From: Massilia forsythiae
GTDB taxonomy: Bacteria > Pseudomonadota > Gammaproteobacteria > Burkholderiales > Burkholderiaceae_D
Direction of reading: 5' to 3'
Assembly (NCBI RefSeq): GCF_012849555.1
Contig: NZ_CP051685.1
Location: forward strand, 3,162,001-3,226,000
DNA: 64,000 nucleotides
Shown: one piece after another, positions 26,537-33,793 of the stretch
Layout of the letters: each line of letters begins with the position of its first letter
Position numbering within the stretch: position 1 is the stretch's first letter
Position numbers and translations under genes: made by a program
Notes under the pieces: generated by a model
What the model was told of the DNA's origin: nothing
Database searches by the model: none
Seen by the model: the letters and a program-made list of their open reading frames with translations, nothing else

Positions 26537-27347
26537 CGCTGTCTCCTCGTTATTGTTCATTGAAGCGAAGCATCGGTCGATGCCTCCATAACAATGCAAC
26601 AAGCGTGCCCAGCGTGGGTAAGGGCAGAGACAGACGAGGATCGGCAAAACGCTGCGGAATCGATGCAATAGGGGTGAAAGGCTGTTCTGTTTGCGAACAG
26701 TGGATGAGCAGCCGGGTGGCCGGTGGCGCCGCCCACGCCGTTCTATTCTTCGGCGCGCTCCATGTTCTCGCGGTCGCGCAGGTAGCGCCGGGCAACCGGA
26801 AATGGCGGCAGCCACGATTCAGCGGAAACAAACAACCGATGTCATTTCCTAAGCGCATTTTTCAGCTTGACGCTGGCTTGCGCACCCAATTACACTGCCG
26901 CTGTTTTTATTTTTTGGGTCCATCAATGGGCACTTGTTCGAGCGATAGTTGTTGCCAGTCCAATCCTGGCACGTTCTCGGCAAGATAACGCAGGCTTCCC
27001 GTCTCCTGCCGTCATCCTGCCCAGGATGATGGTCGTCTTCATGCCGCCGCCCGGCCTCCGCCGCGGCATGCAATCTCCAGCAACGGTATCACCCGCAAAG
27101 CACGTCCGCAGCGCAGCCGCCGCCGTTTTCATATGGTGTTGTCGGCCCGCATCGCCAGCCAGCGCGTTAACGCTGCCGTAATCAATGCAGCGTATGCTCG
27201 GCGCATGCGGCACTCGGCATTGCTGCACTGCGGCGCCTGCGCGCGGCCGCGTCACACCATAACGACGGAATCACCGACCACGCGGCCGGCCGGCACGGCT
27301 GCGCGGTCTTGCTGGCCGCGCGCCCTGCGCGCGGATGAGGATCGTGC
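26537..27347. other. 811-bp region without a recognised gene
   Basis: Lies between the porin start and the ABC permease start. Base composition is lower in GC than the surroundings around 26640-26720 and 26860-26960. Short open frames occur on both strands, but none has a good ribosome-binding site or recognisable protein. On the minus strand near 26720-26825 the reading ARRYLRDRENMERAEE followed by a stop looks protein-like but is only about 30 residues, possibly a gene remnant. The porin and ABC promoters should lie here. Confidence 0.5.
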
Positions 27348-29120
27348 ATGTTTGAATTCTTCGACAAGCGCCGCGGCGCCGTCCAGGACGGCGGTGTCGG
27401 CGCCATCGGCGGCCCCGGACGTTTCAACCGCTGGGACTGGATGCTGCTGCCGCTGGTGCTGGCAGTGCTGGCCGCCTGTGCCTACGGCGCCATGCAGATG
27501 GCGCGCCCGTTCGTGCTGGGCCAGGCGACCACGGTCTCGCTCGACATCGCCGGGCTGCCGTACTACCTGCTGCGCACCATCCTGCGCATGTTCGCCGCGC
27601 TCGGCTGCTCGCTGCTGTTCAGCTTCGTGTTCGCCTTCGTCGCCGCCAAGTACCGCGCCGCCGAAAAGATCCTGATCCCGCTGCTCGACATCCTGCAGTC
27701 GGTGCCGATCCTGGGCTTCCAGGCGATCGCCATCGCGCCCTTCATCGCGCTGTTCCCGGGCAGCATGCTGGGCGTGGAATGCGCCGCCATCTTCGCCATC
27801 TTCACGTCGCAGGCATGGAACATGGCGTTCAGCCTGTACCAGTCGATGCGCACCGTGCCGGACGAACTGAGCGAGGCGGCGCGGGTGTTCTGCCTGTCCG
27901 GCTGGCAGCGCTTCTGGCGCCTGGAACTGCCGTACGCGATGCCGGCGCTGCTGTGGAACATGATGATGTCGATGTCCGGCGGCTGGTTCTTCCTGGTGGC
28001 GGCCGAGGCGATCTCGGTGGCCGGCCAGGACATCAAGTTGCCCGGCATCGGCGCCTACATCGCGGTCGCCATCGAGCACGAGGACGGGCGCGCGGTGGCG
28101 TGGGCGATCGTCGCCATGTTTGCCGGCATCCTGCTGTACGACCAGCTGTTCTTCCGCCCGCTGCTGGCCTGGGCCGACCGCTTCCGCTTCGAGGAGGCGC
28201 AGGGGGAAACCGCGCAGCGCTCCTGGCTGCTCGACTGGGGCCGCCGCAGCCGCTGGATGAGCCGCCTGGCCGACCGCTTCTGGGGCGCCATGCGCGCCAC
28301 CCTGGGCTGGTTCGGCAATGCCGGCCGCGCGCCGGCGGCGCGCCCGGGACTGCTGCAGCGCGCCGCGCCGCGCCTGTCGCCACGGGTGCTGTCACGCGTG
28401 TGGGACGTGCTGCTGGCGGTCGCCGTGGCCGCCGCGACCCTGCGCCTGGTGGTGTACGTGCACAGCGAAGTCGGCTGGGCCGAAGCCGGGCACGTGCTGC
28501 TGCTGGGCCTGGCGACCCTGACGCGCGTGATGCTCTTGATCGCGCTGGCCTCGCTGTTCTGGGTGCCGGTGGCGGTGTGGATCGGCCTGCGCCCGCGCTA
28601 TGCGCAGGGCGTGCAGGCGGTGGCGCAGTTCCTGGCCGCGTTCCCGGTCAACCTGATGTTCCCGCTGGTGGTGTTCCTGCTGGTGAGCCTGCGCCTGAAC
28701 CCGAACATCTGGCTCAGTCCGTTGATGGTGTTCGGCACCCAGTGGTACATCCTGTTCAACGTGGTGGCCGGCGCCTCGACCATCCCGACCGAGCTGCGCC
28801 TGGCGGCCGACAACCTCGGCCTGAAGGGCTGGCTGAAGTGGAAGCGCGTGTACCTGCCGGCGGTGTTCCCGGCCTACGTGACCGGCGCCATCACCGCCAG
28901 CGGCGGCTCGTGGAACGCCAGCATCGTGGCCGAATATGTTACCTGGGGCAAGACCACGCTGGCCGCGCAGGGCCTGGGCAGCTACATCAAGCAGATGACC
29001 GATGCCGGCGACTTCCACCGCATCGCGCTCGGCATCGGCGTCATGTGCATCTTCGTGATGCTGTTGAACCGCTTCTTCTGGCGCAAGCTGTACTTATTGG
29101 CCGACAACCGTGGAGTATGA
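27348..29120 (+). CDS. ABC transporter permease, two fused permease domains
   Basis: Inner-membrane permease of the nitrate/sulfonate/bicarbonate importer class, 590 residues. It contains two copies of the binding-protein-dependent permease domain in one chain. Each half has its own EAA-type coupling loop: ELSEAARVFCLSGWQRFWRL near residue 180 and ELRLAADNLGLKGWLKWKRV near residue 485. About twelve membrane helices are expected, with a soluble linker around residues 280-350. A GAGGA precedes the ATG. The stop at 29120 falls just before the ATPase start. No substrate-binding protein gene is adjacent, so the substrate is unknown. Confidence 0.88.
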   Translation: MFEFFDKRRGAVQDGGVGAIGGPGRFNRWDWMLLPLVLAVLAACAYGAMQMARPFVLGQATTVSLDIAGLPYYLLRTILRMFAALGCSLLFSFVFAFVAAKYRAAEKILIPLLDILQSVPILGFQAIAIAPFIALFPGSMLGVECAAIFAIFTSQAWNMAFSLYQSMRTVPDELSEAARVFCLSGWQRFWRLELPYAMPALLWNMMMSMSGGWFFLVAAEAISVAGQDIKLPGIGAYIAVAIEHEDGRAVAWAIVAMFAGILLYDQLFFRPLLAWADRFRFEEAQGETAQRSWLLDWGRRSRWMSRLADRFWGAMRATLGWFGNAGRAPAARPGLLQRAAPRLSPRVLSRVWDVLLAVAVAAATLRLVVYVHSEVGWAEAGHVLLLGLATLTRVMLLIALASLFWVPVAVWIGLRPRYAQGVQAVAQFLAAFPVNLMFPLVVFLLVSLRLNPNIWLSPLMVFGTQWYILFNVVAGASTIPTELRLAADNLGLKGWLKWKRVYLPAVFPAYVTGAITASGGSWNASIVAEYVTWGKTTLAAQGLGSYIKQMTDAGDFHRIALGIGVMCIFVMLLNRFFWRKLYLLADNRGV

Positions 29121-29121
29121 A

Positions 29122-30420
29122 ATGACGATCGCACAAGACAACTTGATCCACCTGGCCTCGGTCGGCAAATCCTTCAACAGCGCCGACGGCCGCCCGCGCC
29201 GCATCCTCGACGGCGTCGATTTCACGCTGCGCCAGGGCGAGATCGTGGCGCTGCTCGGCAAGTCGGGCTCGGGCAAGTCGACGCTGCTGCGCATCATCGC
29301 CGGCCTGGTGCCGGCCGAGGGCGGCGCCCGCTACCGCGGACGGCCGATCGACGGCCCGGCGCCGGGCGTGGCGATGGTGTTCCAGTCGTTCGCGCTGTTT
29401 CCCTGGCTGACCGTGCAGCAGAACGTCGAGCTGGGACTGGAAGCGCAGGGAGTGGCGCCGGCCGAGCGCGAACGGCGCGCCGATGCCGTGCTGGAACTGA
29501 TCGGCCTGGCCGGCTTCGGCGGCGCGCTGCCGCGCGAACTGTCGGGCGGCATGCGCCAGCGCGTCGGCATCGCGCGCGCGCTGGTGACCAACCCGGACGT
29601 GCTGCTGATGGACGAGGCGTTTTCCGCACTCGACGTGCTCACCGGCGAAACCCTGCGCAACGACATCCTGCAACTGTGGGACGGCAAGCAGATCCCGACG
29701 CGCGGCATCGTGGTGGTGTCGCACAACATCGAGGAAGCGGTCATGATGGCCGACCGCATCATCATCCTGTCGAGCGATCCGGGCCGCATCGTCAGCGAGG
29801 TGCAGATCGACCTGCCGCGTCCGCGCGACGCCGATTCGCCGCGGGTGCGCGGCCTGATCGATCACGTGTATGGCCTGATGACGATGCGCAAGGCGCCCGC
29901 CGCCGCGCCGGGCGCCGCCATGCCCGCCGCCGTGCCGGATTATGCGCTGCCGGATACCGACGTCAGCCGCATCGAGGCGGTGCTGGAGCGCGTGGCCGAG
30001 GCGCCGTTCGACGGCCGCGCCGACCTGCCGCACCTGGCCGAGGAAACCGAGCTGTCGGACGAGGAACTGTTCCCCGCCTTCGAGGCGTTGTCGCTGCTGG
30101 GGCTGGCGCAGGTGGAAAGCGGCGACATCATCCTCAGCGCGCTGGGGCGCGACTACGCGGCGGCGGCGCAGGCGCGGCGCCAGGAACTGTTCGGGCGCCA
30201 GGTGCTGGCCAACGTGCCGCTGGCGGCGCGCATCCGCGCCGCACTGGCGGCCAGCGAGAGCGGCACGCTGCCGGAAGAGCCGTTCATCGAGCTGCTGGAA
30301 GAAGGCATGAAGGAAAACCGCGCGCGGCGCACGCTGGAGATCGCGGTGGAGTGGGGGCGCTACGGGGAATTGTACGAGTACGACTTCCACCTCAAGCGGC
30401 TCAAACTGCCGGCAGAGTAG
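29122..30420 (+). CDS. ABC transporter ATP-binding protein with C-terminal AAA-associated domain
   Basis: ATPase partner of the upstream permease. The ATG at 29122, with GGAG six bases ahead, is preferred over the GTG at 29110, and gives 432 residues. Walker A LLGKSGSGKSTLLRIIAGLV is near residues 42-61; the signature LSGGMRQRVGIARALVTNPD and Walker B VLLMDEAFSALD follow, then the switch His in VVVSHNIEEAV. After about residue 265 a winged-helix-like AAA-associated domain (RIEAVLERVAEAPFDGRADL ... YDFHLKRLKLP) is fused, as in nitrate/sulfonate-type ATPases of this family. Confidence 0.9.
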   Translation: MTIAQDNLIHLASVGKSFNSADGRPRRILDGVDFTLRQGEIVALLGKSGSGKSTLLRIIAGLVPAEGGARYRGRPIDGPAPGVAMVFQSFALFPWLTVQQNVELGLEAQGVAPAERERRADAVLELIGLAGFGGALPRELSGGMRQRVGIARALVTNPDVLLMDEAFSALDVLTGETLRNDILQLWDGKQIPTRGIVVVSHNIEEAVMMADRIIILSSDPGRIVSEVQIDLPRPRDADSPRVRGLIDHVYGLMTMRKAPAAAPGAAMPAAVPDYALPDTDVSRIEAVLERVAEAPFDGRADLPHLAEETELSDEELFPAFEALSLLGLAQVESGDIILSALGRDYAAAAQARRQELFGRQVLANVPLAARIRAALAASESGTLPEEPFIELLEEGMKENRARRTLEIAVEWGRYGELYEYDFHLKRLKLPAE

Positions 30421-30422
30421 CG

Positions 30423-30550
30423 CCGTCGTCCCCGCGAAGGCGGGGACCCATACGGATCAACCAAAATCACGGCTTTCAAAACGGCCGCGGCATTTCGGAT
30501 GTAGCGAATCTCGATATTCAGCATGGGTCCCCGCCTGCGCGGGGACGACG
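30423..30550. repeat. Paired REP element (REPIN-like)
   Basis: A left palindrome (GTCCCCGCGAAGGCGGGGAC, then CCATAC, around 30427-30452) and an inverted right copy (GCATGG, then GTCCCCGCCTGCGCGGGGAC, 30521-30550) enclose about 70 bases of unrelated spacer. It lies downstream of the ABC ATPase and of minus-strand ycgR, between convergent genes. Confidence 0.85.
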
Positions 30551-30568
30551 ATTTGCGGGTTTCGGGTC

Positions 30569-31321
30569 CTAATGCCCCGCCAGCCTGGCATTGCGCTCGC
30601 GCTCCAGCTTGGTGATGTAGCGCTGCACCGCCGCCAGGTTGGCGCGCGAGATGTCGAGGAACTGGCAACCGAGGCGGCGGGTCGTCTTGTCGTTCAGCAG
30701 GGTCAGTTCGATCGCGTTGCGCACCAGCAGCGTGGTGGTGACCGGGCCGATTTCCGGCAGGTCGATGCGGCAGCCGGGATAGCTGGTGCCGATCGCGGCG
30801 TTCAGCTGGTGCTTGTTGTCCAGCATGGCGACGCCGCCGCAGCTGATGTCGGCCAGCGGGAACACGCTGGCGCCGCCCAGTTCGGGCGGCAGGGTGATGG
30901 TGGCGCGCACCGGGTTCGTTACGGGAGTCGTCATGCGATAGAACTCGCGCCGTTGCAGGCGGATCAGGGTGGGGGGCAGGTCGGCGGCCAGGGCCAGGCC
31001 GCCTTCGAAATCGGTCTCGCGCAAGCCTTGCAGGTTGAACAGGATGCGGATCTTGTCGAGCGCGGTCTCGCACACCACCTTGTCGGCGCCGACGATGCGC
31101 GCGTTCTGCTCGCGGCTGATCGAGCGGTCCAGCACGATGGTGCCGCTGTTTGCGTCGACCGCCAGCAGCGAGGTGACGCAGGCGTCGCCTTCGCCGCGGA
31201 TCATCAGCCGGACCAGCTGGCGTTTTTCGGAAATCTGGCACAGCAGGGCGACGATCTCCCGGCGCGACCCGACTTCGTAGTTGCGCCAGCTTGCCAATTC
31301 GGCGTCAGTGATTGCTTGCAT
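30569..31321 (-). CDS. ycgR: Flagellar brake protein YcgR (PilZ domain)
   Basis: c-di-GMP receptor that slows the flagellar motor. The ATG at 31321 gives 250 residues (MQAITDAELASWRNYEVGSR); the frame continues upstream but overlaps another gene. The N-terminal YcgR domain spans about residues 5-115. The PilZ domain carries the c-di-GMP motif RLQRREFYRMTTP near residue 120 and D-I-S-C-G-G near residue 160. Its start lies inside the end of the flhB-like gene (17-bp overlap), so it is co-expressed with the fliD-S-T group. The window also encodes a diguanylate cyclase. Confidence 0.92.
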   Translation of the reverse strand: MQAITDAELASWRNYEVGSRREIVALLCQISEKRQLVRLMIRGEGDACVTSLLAVDANSGTIVLDRSISREQNARIVGADKVVCETALDKIRILFNLQGLRETDFEGGLALAADLPPTLIRLQRREFYRMTTPVTNPVRATITLPPELGGASVFPLADISCGGVAMLDNKHQLNAAIGTSYPGCRIDLPEIGPVTTTLLVRNAIELTLLNDKTTRRLGCQFLDISRANLAAVQRYITKLERERNARLAGH

Positions 31322-31676
31322 CTGTTCCAACCGGAGGTTCTTGTGGTGGCAGCAGCCGCGCCGTGTCCGGTGCAGGCGGCGTTGCCAGGCCGGCAGCGTG
31401 CGCCGATTCAATATGATATAGCCATGCCAACAGTTCGGCAATGGCGCGGTACAGGCCGGGCGGGATCTGGCGGTCCAGGTCGACCTCCATCAGCAGCGAC
31501 ACCAGCTCCTTCGATTCGTGCACGAACACGCCGGCGTCGCGCGCGCGGCCGATGATCTGCTCGGCCACGAGGCCGCGTCCCTTGGCCACCACCTTGGGCG
31601 CGGCGTCGCCGCTGCCGTAGGCCAGCGCGACGGCATGCTGGCGCCGTACCGCCTGCCGCTCGTCGTCGGCGCTCAT
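31305..31676 (-). CDS. FlhB C-terminal-like (EscU/YscU/HrcU family) protein
   Basis: A 123-residue soluble protein resembling only the cytoplasmic autoprotease domain of FlhB: HAVALAYGSGDAAPKVVAKG, RGLVAEQIIGRARDAGVFVH and LDRQIPPGLYRAIAELLAWL. It has no membrane helices. Where FlhB has the self-cleavage NPTH, this protein begins with MSADDERQAVRRQHAVAL, so the cleavage loop is absent. The ATG at 31676 overlaps the stop of the upstream FliK-like gene as ATGA, which pairs the two translationally. It is probably an export-switch accessory of the FhlB/FlhX type. Confidence 0.82.
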   Translation of the reverse strand: MSADDERQAVRRQHAVALAYGSGDAAPKVVAKGRGLVAEQIIGRARDAGVFVHESKELVSLLMEVDLDRQIPPGLYRAIAELLAWLYHIESAHAAGLATPPAPDTARLLPPQEPPVGTDASNH

Positions 31677-32881
31677 GCGGATGCCGTCGCTGCATCCGGC
31701 GCCGCATCCGGTGCCGCACCGGTATCGGCGGCCCCGTCCGGCGCGGCAGGGGCGGCGGATGGCGCGGCATGGATCGCCAGCGTCGACAGCGGCACGCCGG
31801 CGGCATCCAGCGCCGTTTCCAGGCGCGCGCGCCCGGCCTGCATGCGCGCGCCGGCGTCCGCGCTGGCGGCATCCAGGCGGATGTGCAGCTGGTCGCCCGA
31901 CAGCACCACGCGCGCCGATACTTCTCCCAGCTCGCCGAAGCGCAGGCGCAGGCTGCTCTGCCAGGTGCCGCCCGCGCCATCGGCGCCGCCGTCTGCACGT
32001 CCCTGGCCGCCGGATGCGTCGCGCTCGCCCGGATCGCGCTCGATTTCCCAGCGCAGTTCCTGGCCCGGCCACAACTGCCCCTGCCAGGCCACGCGCGCCT
32101 GTTCGTGCGCGTTCAGCTGCAGGTTGATGAACTGGGCGGTGGCCGGCTCCAGCGGCGAGGACATGCGTCCCTGCGCCTGCGGCTCGGCCTTCAGTTCGGC
32201 CAGCGCGCGCGCGCCCTGCGCCCATTCGGCCACGTGCGATTCGTAGAACAGGCCGCTCTTGCCCATGCCGTCCTCGAGCGCCGCGGCGATGGCGGCCGGC
32301 TCGAGCATCGGGCCCGGCAGCAGCGGCGTGCGGCCGACGGCGGCGGTGGCCGGCGCATCCGCCTTCTGGGCGGCCGCGATGACGTCGCCGAGCAGCTTGC
32401 CGGCGCGGCTGATCGAGGTGTTGGCGTCGCTGGCGGCGCCGCTGCCGAGCTGGCCGACGGTCTTCGCCTGCGCCAGCAGGCCCGAGGTGCGCATCAGCGC
32501 GGCCGCTTCCTTGCCCTCCAGGTAGGCCGGCGCCGCCGAGGGTGTTCCTTCCGGCGGCGGCGCCGCTTCGGCAAAGGCGGGCGCGGCGCGGCCGGTGTCG
32601 ACCTGGAAGGTGGGACGCGGATTCAGGGACACCAGGGTCAGCGGCACCTGGCTGCCGGCCTGGGCGCCGGCCGGCAGCTGCATGCGCGCCGCCATGTCGT
32701 TGACGCGCACGATGTGGCTGCCGTCGGGAAGCGTCGACATGACCTCGGCCTGCATCGACTGGCCGACCATGCCGGCGAAGGCGCGCTGGAAGGCCTGCAG
32801 GCGGGCGTCGCCGACCGGGACCAGCGGTCCCAGCGGCGCGGTGCGCGCGACCTGGGCAAGCGATGCGTCGCGCGGCAGCAT
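31673..32881 (-). CDS. Second FliK-like flagellar hook-length control protein
   Basis: 402 residues. The N-terminal third has a compact domain (GMVGQSMQAEVMSTLPDGSH ... MQLPAGAQAGSQVPLTLVSL). The C-terminal third has the FliK-domain pattern: ATAQFINLQLNAHEQARVAW, LRLRFGELGEVSARVVLSGD, QLHIRLDAASADAGARMQAG and RLETALDAAGVPLSTLAIHA. The middle is Ala-rich. It differs strongly from the fliK at 16979. It follows fliT by 8 bp and is coupled to the flhB-like gene, suggesting the two form a ruler/switch pair used with the FliD-S-T group. The exact role is not established. Confidence 0.75.
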   Translation of the reverse strand: MLPRDASLAQVARTAPLGPLVPVGDARLQAFQRAFAGMVGQSMQAEVMSTLPDGSHIVRVNDMAARMQLPAGAQAGSQVPLTLVSLNPRPTFQVDTGRAAPAFAEAAPPPEGTPSAAPAYLEGKEAAALMRTSGLLAQAKTVGQLGSGAASDANTSISRAGKLLGDVIAAAQKADAPATAAVGRTPLLPGPMLEPAAIAAALEDGMGKSGLFYESHVAEWAQGARALAELKAEPQAQGRMSSPLEPATAQFINLQLNAHEQARVAWQGQLWPGQELRWEIERDPGERDASGGQGRADGGADGAGGTWQSSLRLRFGELGEVSARVVLSGDQLHIRLDAASADAGARMQAGRARLETALDAAGVPLSTLAIHAAPSAAPAAPDGAADTGAAPDAAPDAATASA

Positions 32882-32889
32882 GGCTTACA

Positions 32890-33213
32890 TCAGATCCCGT
32901 AGGCGCGCGCGACGCGGCGTTCGGTGCTCTTGTTGCTGATCATGGCCGACAACTTCGTCATCCACGGCTGGGTCAGGTCGCGGATCTTGCGGTCGGCGTC
33001 CAGCATGCGGCGGATCGCATCGACCTTGCGCACCCGGTCCTGGCCGGCCAGCGGCTGGGCGTCGCCGCCCGCCTTCAGCTGGCGCACGCAGGCGGCGCAT
33101 TGCATCTCGAGCTGGGCCAGGCGGTCCCAATCCTCAATGGTGGCGGCGGCCAGCATCTGGTCGGTGATGCCGACCATGGCTTCGTACATGGAGACGGTGT
33201 CTTGTGCGTTCAT
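32890..33213 (-). CDS. fliT: Flagellar export chaperone FliT
   Basis: Small helical chaperone of 107 residues, expected to bind the filament cap FliD. Features are the helix-rich MNAQDTVSMYEAMVGITDQM, DWDRLAQLEMQCAACVRQLK and RMLDADRKIRDLTQPWMTKL. It has the right size and position, directly after fliS and fliD. FliT sequences are poorly conserved, so the call rests mainly on synteny and helical character. Confidence 0.82.
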   Translation of the reverse strand: MNAQDTVSMYEAMVGITDQMLAAATIEDWDRLAQLEMQCAACVRQLKAGGDAQPLAGQDRVRKVDAIRRMLDADRKIRDLTQPWMTKLSAMISNKSTERRVARAYGI

Positions 33214-33266
33214 CGATTGTCCAGTCGTGATGTTGTTGCGGTACGCGTGGTTTGGGCGTTGGCGGG

Positions 33267-33728
33267 TCAGGCGCTGGCCAGGGTCGCCGCCTTCGGCATC
33301 GGCGAGGCGGCGCTCGCGGCGGCGGCCGGCTGGCCGGCCTTGTCGCCGATCTGCACCCAGGCGCCGCGCAGTTCGCCCAGCAGGCGGTGCACCTCGTCCA
33401 GCATGCCGACGTCGTTCTTGAGGTTGGCCTGCAGCAGGCGCCGGCTCATGTAGTCGTACAGCGCATCCAGGTTGGCGGCGATCTCGCCGCCGGCGTCCTG
33501 GTCGAGCGAGGCGCGCAGGCCGTTGTCGATGATCGTGATCGCCTTCGAGATGGCGCTGCCCTTGGCGGCGATGTTGCCGGCGGCGAGGTTGCCCTTGGCG
33601 GCCATCAGGGCCGCCAGCGCGCCGTCGTACAGCATCACGATCAGGGTGTGCGGCGAGGCCGACGTGATGCCGGTTTCGAGGCCCACGTTGGCGTAGGCGT
33701 TGACGCCGCGTTTCATGGTTCCAAACAT
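33267..33728 (-). CDS. fliS: Flagellin export chaperone FliS
   Basis: Chaperone that keeps flagellin unfolded for export. The ATG at 33728 with a GGAG site gives 153 residues (MFGTMKRGVNAYANVGLETG). The FliS signature SASPHTLIVMLYDGALAALM is near residues 24-43, followed by the helices KGSAISKAITIIDNGLRASL and LDALYDYMSRRLLQANLKND. The C-terminal tail is Ala/Pro-rich. It lies between fliD and fliT. Confidence 0.95.
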   Translation of the reverse strand: MFGTMKRGVNAYANVGLETGITSASPHTLIVMLYDGALAALMAAKGNLAAGNIAAKGSAISKAITIIDNGLRASLDQDAGGEIAANLDALYDYMSRRLLQANLKNDVGMLDEVHRLLGELRGAWVQIGDKAGQPAAAASAASPMPKAATLASA

Positions 33729-33793
33729 CTGGTTCTCCGATATTAAGTCTTGTGACTGGCTGGTTGCTGCCGGGTGGTCCGCTGCCGCCGCTG

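Noticed and set aside
26923-27255. Small frames in the porin-ABC gap
   Set aside because: No ribosome-binding site, low-complexity or improbable composition, no recognised motif.
30423-30550. CRISPR array from repeated palindromes
   Set aside because: Copies are dispersed and paired in inverted orientation, with no direct repeat/spacer ladder and no cas genes.
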